The position numbers and the translations under genes were made by a program. Below are positions 7,934 to 12,457 of a stretch of DNA of 12,457 nucleotides, piece by piece. Each line of letters starts with the position of its first letter. Within the stretch, counting starts at the first letter, position 1. The notes under the pieces are model-generated. The model searched no databases. It saw nothing but the letters and a program-made list of their open reading frames with translations, and had not been told where the DNA came from. This DNA is from Zelonia costaricensis (lineage: Eukaryota; Euglenozoa; Kinetoplastea; Trypanosomatida; Trypanosomatidae), in NCBI GenBank assembly GCA_030849075.1, contig JASAOO010002889.1, positions 1-12,457 on the forward strand. Reading direction: 5' to 3'.

Positions 7934-9386
7934 GGTGTATGCACGTGTACACTAGGTACCGGCAGGGGGCATTCTTGTCTTTCTTTTCTTATTCCTTTCA
8001 ACACAGCAAATGAGATGTCGAAGGCGCACCGTCTGGAATGCCAACGTGAGGGACGGACGAGGTGGTGGTCGAGGACTGGCCGAGTGTGAGAGGGGTGCGA
8101 CGGAGGAGCAAGGCAAACAAGAGAAAAACTGAAAGCCATCACTGATGCTGCCAGCAGCCACGACTGGGAAAGAGAAGGGCAAAACAGAAACAAAAACGTG
8201 AAAACGCAGATTAAGGGCAGTATAAGCCAGGGATGAGTCAATATCAACACACGCATAGATACGGCGGCGGCGGGGGGGGGACGAGGGCGGAAAGAGAGTA
8301 CAGCCCGCTGGATGCGCGAAAAGAAAGACAACACACACAAGAACAGGAAGGGGGAGGGGGGGGTGGGTGGTGAAAAAAGGAAACCACCCCATATAGCTGT
8401 TATACAAACACACACATCGCACACACTTACACACACACACAGACCTCAGTCACATACATTTGGGAGAGAGGGGGGGGGGTAGGGTGGAAGAGAAGAGACA
8501 AAGGAAACCCACGTATGCAGAGAGGGGGGGGGGGGAGGAAGAGGAAGGGGGGGGGGGGACGTCGTGCAAAGCGGTGCAGTTCCTTCCCGCGTCAGACTGC
8601 TGTGTCCATCGCGGGGTGAAGAGGAACGAAGTGGGGGCGGGGGAGGACGGGAAGGAAGAACCACATCAGGTAGTACCAACTCACCAAAGAGAGAGGAGAG
8701 ACGCGGTCGCACACCGGGCGGTGCACTCACAGCACACACAAACCATTAAAAAAAAAAAAGGAAGAAGCTGAAGGAAAGAAAAAGGGGCAAATGGGGGAGT
8801 GAGCGGCCTGAAGCCGGTGACGCAGTCTGGCAGGCCAGTGCGGGCAACGCGGAGTGGTTGTGGTCGTATGCTGAGACCACATACGAGCGAGTCTAAATAA
8901 GGAAAGAAACGTGGGGGTGGGGTTTGGGGGAGAGGAAAGGACGTACGAGAAGGCGGAGGTGAGAAACACCGCTGGGCTGGGGAATGACAAGGGAAAGAAG
9001 GAGAGGGGGAGGGGGGGGCGGGGGTTAGTGCAACTAAGACCTTTGTGCCTCTGTTGGCATTTGGGTGTGAGGAGCAAGATCGGGAGGAGGGGAGAGGGGA
9101 GGGAGGACCCACAGCGTGGCATGGGGTGAGGGGTGGGGAGGGGCACAGCGCACCTGCGCCAACGCTCGAAGATGTCTCCGGTTCCGAAACAACAACAACA
9201 CGGAAGCTCAGGTGAAGGAGAAGATGTGCTGCGCACCCTTCTCCCAATCCTTTGAGCTTTCCTCTATACTCATTCATCAAAGCAGAGTAAACAAACGAAG
9301 GAAGCTAGGCAACACTGGCAAAGGCAGGGGGGGAGGAGGAGGCGAAGTCAGAGAGCAGAAGCGGGTCAACTTTGCGGAGACACACT

Positions 9387-9401
9387 TACACAGATGAAGG
9401 T
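9387..9401. repeat. Target-site duplication, 3' side of the SIDER
   Basis: TACACAGATGAAGGT here matches TACACAAATGTAGGT at 9906-9920 at 13 of 15 positions. It directly abuts the A-rich 3' tail of the element (minus strand GAGAAAAAAGAGAA). Confidence 0.65.
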
Positions 9402-9756
9402 TCTCTTTTTTCTCAATGTGCCGTTTTCGAAGCAAACGTTGTAGCAAAGCGAGTCGCGTGTCTTTGGAGCCTGCACGACTAAACCCCACACCTTGGCTCT
9501 CTCCTGATTCCTCCGTGCAAGAAGCTGGGTCGAGACTCAGCCTCCCGCACTGGGCGCTAGAAAGAAACCGCACTTCAACACAGCGTGGGGACCGGAGCGC
9601 AACTTCCGAAAGAGGCGAAGAGCTCGCGAAACGTAGGCACTTTCTTGCTGCGGCTTGTGCAAACGTGGTCACTGCCGGAGGCCGTAAGCGGCGGACGCCA
9701 GACCCGACCTCTTCGCCAACACCGTGCGGGGAGCGACCGCCTCGGAGGAGCGGCGA

Positions 9757-9828
9757 TACCCCGACGGCGTCCCCGCGTTGCGGGTACTGGACCCTCCCAC
9801 CACCTGAGGTGGTTTGGCTTCGGTGGGG
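9757..9828 (-). other. Retroposon 79-bp signature, second (decayed) copy
   Basis: The minus strand reads CCACCTCAGGTGG, then GGGTCCAGTACCC, then a CCCGC-AAC-GCGGG hairpin, in the same order as the first signature. The GCTAAG segment that should follow the hairpin is replaced by GCCGTC, so this copy has probably lost any ribozyme function. Confidence 0.65.
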
Positions 9829-9834
9829 AGAGGG

Positions 9835-9905
9835 GCTCTTAGCTTCCCCACCAAGGGTGGGTAGTACACCTGGAAACCGCGTTGTGGTGGCTCCCGTTTT
9901 CCAGG
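9835..9905 (-). ncRNA. Retroposon 79-bp (Pr77) signature with HDV-like ribozyme fold
   Basis: On the minus strand CCTGGAAA (9905-9898) can pair perfectly with TTTCCAGG (9876-9869) as P1. CCCACC-CTT-GGTGGG (9861-9847) forms P4, and GCTAAG (9843-9838) matches the J4/2 joining segment, with the candidate catalytic C at 9842. P3 (CCAC at 9890-9887 with GCGG at 9880-9877) has one A-C mismatch, and a P2 pairing is weak or shifted (GGGAG with a CTCCC further downstream). The L1Tc retroposon is known to carry an HDV-like ribozyme at this place. Cleavage would fall at the element's first base. Activity is unproven. Confidence 0.45.
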
Positions 9906-9920
9906 TACACAAATGTAGGT
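9906..9920. repeat. Target-site duplication, 5' side of the SIDER
   Basis: TACACAAATGTAGGT, matching 9387-9401 at 13 of 15 positions. It directly adjoins the CCTGG start of the element on the minus strand. Confidence 0.65.
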
Positions 9921-10549
9921 AATAACACAACAGGCGAGAGGCACACCAGCACGCCTTCACCCACACTTAAACACACGCACCCACACAAACACAGGGGAAG
10001 AGAAAACAAAGCAAGAAAAAAAACAAAGCGTGTTTTCAGGCAAACGAAGTACCCGACGCACACGGGGAGAAGTTTAAAAAAAAAAAAGACGAAGGAGGCG
10101 GCAGCATTGAGGGAGTCGAGTGCAGAAGAAAATCGGGAGGGGGTGAAGGTAGGGGGGGGGGAGTCAACAGGACGGAAGTGATGGAAGAAGAAGTGCAAAA
10201 ACAAAAAAAAAACCCGTCCGAAGATCGTGCGTGCTTTGGAGCACTGTAGACGCCTCGTGAGAAGGAAGGAAGAGTGAGAGACACACTCATACCCACACAC
10301 GCACACGCGGAGCGTACATGGCAAACTGAAAACAAACACAAACACGCAAAGGAACGTGTTGGCCTCCCCGCCCCCCTTTGTTTTCTTGTGCAAGCCGGAG
10401 ACGCAGGAGCGGCGGTGGGGGAAGGGGGGGGGGGGAGGACGAACTAGGAAAGGGGGAGGGGGTGCAGGCAGAGCTCAAAGAAAAAGAAAAAGGGAGTTCC
10501 TCTCTAAAAGGCACGTGTGACACGCAACGCCGTGCACACGGAAACTGAG

Positions 10550-10550
<1 letters not shown>

Positions 10551-10580
<30 letters not shown>
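10551..10580. repeat. (CA)15 microsatellite
   Basis: An uninterrupted CA array in the 3' UTR of the right-hand gene, followed immediately by a perfect inverted repeat. Confidence 0.95.
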
Positions 10581-10585
<5 letters not shown>

Positions 10586-10586
10586 A

Positions 10587-10612
10587 CACGATCACGTATG
10601 TATGTGATCGTG
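10587..10612. repeat. Perfect 9-bp inverted repeat with 8-nt loop
   Basis: CACGATCAC and GTGATCGTG flank the loop GTATGTAT. It can form a hairpin in the 3' UTR transcript of the right-hand gene. Confidence 0.7.
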
Positions 10613-11493
10613 GTATAGCTAAACCCGCAGCCACGCACACACATACACGCGCTCGCACATGTGCAATGCGCCCTCTCCGAGAAAAGGGGAAAGCGAAGCA
10701 GACCGCAGGGAAGAGGATGATGACGGCGAGGAAGGCAGACAGAGTGCGACGACGAGGGGGGACGAAAGCGGAGGGAGTGGAGGGTGAGGGGCACGAAGAT
10801 AGAAATAAACGACACCAAACAACAACAAAGATGTAACAAAAAAGGGGAGAGACTGCGACGCAACACAAACTGATGTGCTGATGAGACGGAACACAGAAAC
10901 GTAATAGACGGCCCACATCAACTGAAGGCGAGAAAACGCAACACACACAAAGGCAGTAGAAACGGGAAAGACGGGGTTTGGGCGGGCACACGGAGAAGAA
11001 AGGGGGGAGGGGGGCAGCATAGCAAGAAACCGACGTCCGTAGGATTCCCCCTTTTGTTTTTGACGTGCATCAGCATGGGGCCCGCACATCGCTTCCGCAA
11101 CCAACTCTTTCTTTCCCTTTTCAAGCTGTGCTGTGTAAAGGCACACGCGCGCGCCGTCTACCCATCCCTGTCCCGCCTACACATGGACGCTGTAGAACGC
11201 GCGAAAGATGTCCGGAGTGAGGTAGGAGAGAGAGAGGAGGGGGGCAGAAGGGAGGCCAGGCAAGGCGAATAGCGCGGCGGGAAGGGGGGGGGGGGAGTTG
11301 ATTGAGTGCAAGAAAGCAGCGTGAGACCGAGGAAGACACATGTGACACACATACACACACATAAGACACAGGCTCACACGGAACCAAGCGGCCGAAGAAA
11401 GGCCACCAAGAGATTGCGCCTCGCCGAGCACAAAAAAAAGGAGATTCCACACACAAACACAGACACACGTTCGATGGGCCTACCGCTGCTCTG

Positions 11494-12457
11494 TCACTCG
11501 TCAAGTGTCGGGGTGCTCAACGACGCGCTTCCGTTCAGTGGAGGCGGCTGCTGCCCATACGTCTGGGGTGCCGTGTTGCGGCGAGGCACGCGTGGGGTAC
11601 GAAGCGTGAGCAGACCATTCACGCGACGCACCTCCGCCAGCCACTGCATGGCACCGCGCGCCGCGAGGTGCTCCAGGATGCCCTGCTGCGGCACACCAAA
11701 GGCGGACACGAGGCGGCGGAAGATGTTGTGCCGCTCCGGCCCCGCCAGCGGCCGGAAGAGAATCGTGTAGCTCGTGTAGAAGTAGTAGACCAGCGGCCGC
11801 ACCTCGTTGTAGGAGATGCCGACGATGACGGCGTGCTGGTTGAAGGCGGTGCGCAGCGCCACGTCGAGAGCGCGGGGAATGGCGGGCTGCAGCAGCGCAC
11901 GTGTCACCGGGTCCGTGTCGACATACGCGGGCGACACCGAGCTCACCACCATCCCTGTCGCGGAGGAGTGCGCGCTGACCCCGCTGATCGCCTGTAGGGC
12001 GCCGCTCCAGTGTCCTGCAGGCGGGTGCCGCGCCGTCGGGTTGCGTGTGCGGCACAGCTGCTGCTGGAGTGACACCACCCGCGCCGCGGAGAAAAGCTGC
12101 GAGGTGGGCCGTGAGCCCTGCTCGGCTCCACCCGAGTTGGGGTGGCGCACGTCGCGTTGCGCTGGTGACGACTGCAGCTCCGCCGGCGTCGCATCCCAAG
12201 TGTTGGCTGCCCCGATCGGTACCACAACATCGGACACTGTCAGGCGCGGCGTCATCACGCTCATGTCGGACGCCGCCGTGGAGTCCCCGAACGCCGATGA
12301 GTGCGTCGCCTGCATCACCGACTCCGCATCCTCCGGCATCAGGGTCGGCGCCGTTGCCGCGATGGCCGCGATGGCCGCCGCCGCCGCCGCCAGCAGTGCG
12401 GGCTGGGAGGGGTGCAGGAGGAGGTACAGCTGCCCCACCGCTTGCGGCGAGTCGACG
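11494..12457 (-). CDS. C-terminal part of a CHASE-receptor/pseudo-cyclase paralogue (5' end outside window)
   Basis: The minus-strand frame is open from the right edge to a TGA at 11494, giving 320 visible codons with no natural start; the GTG at 12438 is internal. The first visible residues (VGQLYLLLHPSQ) correspond to GIALHLLTPGRR in the middle gene, which is the end of the cyclase-like domain. An Ala-rich stretch and a poorly conserved linker of about 130 residues follow. Then comes the conserved 102-codon module, and a Ser/Thr/Pro-rich tail of about 38 residues. Gene order and strand match the middle gene, so it is the upstream member of a tandem family on the same polycistronic unit. Whether its cyclase-like domain is also degenerate cannot be seen here. 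Confidence 0.87.
   Translation of the reverse strand, partial: VDSPQAVGQLYLLLHPSQPALLAAAAAAIAAIAATAPTLMPEDAESVMQATHSSAFGDSTAASDMSVMTPRLTVSDVVVPIGAANTWDATPAELQSSPAQRDVRHPNSGGAEQGSRPTSQLFSAARVVSLQQQLCRTRNPTARHPPAGHWSGALQAISGVSAHSSATGMVVSSVSPAYVDTDPVTRALLQPAIPRALDVALRTAFNQHAVIVGISYNEVRPLVYYFYTSYTILFRPLAGPERHNIFRRLVSAFGVPQQGILEHLAARGAMQWLAEVRRVNGLLTLRTPRVPRRNTAPQTYGQQPPPLNGSASLSTPTLDE
11608..11913 (-). other. Conserved 102-codon C-terminal module, copy in the right-hand gene
   Basis: This is the counterpart of 4734-4429, equal in length and alignable without gaps. The DNA at 11706-11751 is identical over 46 bases to 4527-4572, and a further 25-base identical run follows over the YYFYTSY codons. 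Confidence 0.8.

Larger units (their letters stand above)
9402..9905 (-). mobile_element. SIDER-type short degenerate retroposon
   Basis: This is an element of about 504 bp in sense orientation with the genes, inside the 3' UTR of the right-hand paralogue, about 1.6 kb after its stop. Its 5' end (CCTGG at 9905) begins with the Pr77/79-bp signature known from ingi/L1Tc-clade retroposons. A second, more decayed copy of the signature follows directly, the two-signature layout described for Leishmania SIDERs. Its 3' end is A-rich and a 15-bp imperfect target-site duplication flanks it. It carries no functional open frame. SIDER2 elements in 3' UTRs are known to affect mRNA stability; assigning this copy to SIDER1 or SIDER2 would need alignment to the consensus. 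Confidence 0.8.
7104..11493 (-). other. Intergenic spacer: 3' UTR of the right-hand gene and 5' UTR of the middle gene
   Basis: This is 4.4 kb with no convincing gene. On the minus strand it begins after the TGA at 11494 and holds a SIDER retroposon at 9905-9402. It ends with the splice acceptor at 7233 and a 129-nt 5' UTR that lacks any upstream ATG. Away from the SIDER it is microsatellites, A-runs and plus-strand G-runs of 8-13, as in the other spacer. No part of the first 400 nt after the stop visibly matches the corresponding part after the middle gene, so the spacers have diverged more than the coding ends. Polyadenylation presumably occurs a few hundred bases before 7270, coupled to splicing; no consensus signal is expected. 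Confidence 0.7.

Noticed and set aside
7576..8436. 286-codon minus-strand open frame
   Set aside because: It encodes repetitive Cys-Val, Pro and Thr-His tracts from microsatellites, with no conserved block or processing signal of its own.
9277..9966. 229-codon minus-strand open frame over the SIDER
   Set aside because: It runs across both element boundaries and target-site duplications, and the sequence is explained by the retroposon.

Overview
The window looks like chromosomal DNA from a trypanosomatid, most likely the genus Leishmania. Coding DNA is intron-free and GC-rich. All genes lie on one strand (minus). Each start is preceded by a polypyrimidine tract and an AG (trans-splice acceptor), and the long non-coding stretches are full of CA/TG microsatellites and G-runs. 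A SIDER-type degenerate retroposon, a family described from Leishmania, lies in one 3' UTR. I cannot name the species. The single N and a frame break in the middle gene suggest a draft assembly.

Layout, read in the direction of transcription (right to left): (1) 12457-11494, the 3' end of a first paralogue (5' end outside the window). (2) 11493-7104, a 4.4 kb non-coding spacer, mostly the 3' UTR of that gene, with the SIDER at 9905-9402. It ends in a polypyrimidine tract and splice acceptor at 7233 and a 129-nt 5' UTR. (3) 7103-4324, a complete second paralogue of about 926 residues with one frame break between 5312 and 5229, close to the N at 5311. (4) 4323-616, a 3.7 kb spacer of the same kind, with a splice acceptor at 781 and a 165-nt 5' UTR. 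(5) 615-1, the first 205 codons of a third paralogue, which runs off the left edge.

The three genes are a diverged tandem family. The complete member has a cytosolic low-complexity N-tail, TM helix 1, a roughly 270-residue ectodomain that I read as a CHASE sensor domain, TM helix 2, a domain aligning with the trypanosomatid receptor-type (ESAG4/RAC-like) class III adenylyl cyclase domain, an alanine-rich linker and a conserved C-terminal module of 102 codons. The metal-binding, purine-specifying and transition-state residues of the cyclase domain all appear to be replaced. The protein is therefore better described as a CHASE-domain receptor with a pseudo-cyclase domain than as an adenylyl cyclase.

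The most interesting points are this receptor architecture and the SIDER in the 3' UTR of the upstream paralogue. The SIDER's 5' end still has the 8-bp P1, a 6-bp P4 and the GCTAAG joining segment expected of the HDV-like ribozyme in the Pr77/79-bp retroposon signature. It is bounded by a 13/15 target-site duplication.
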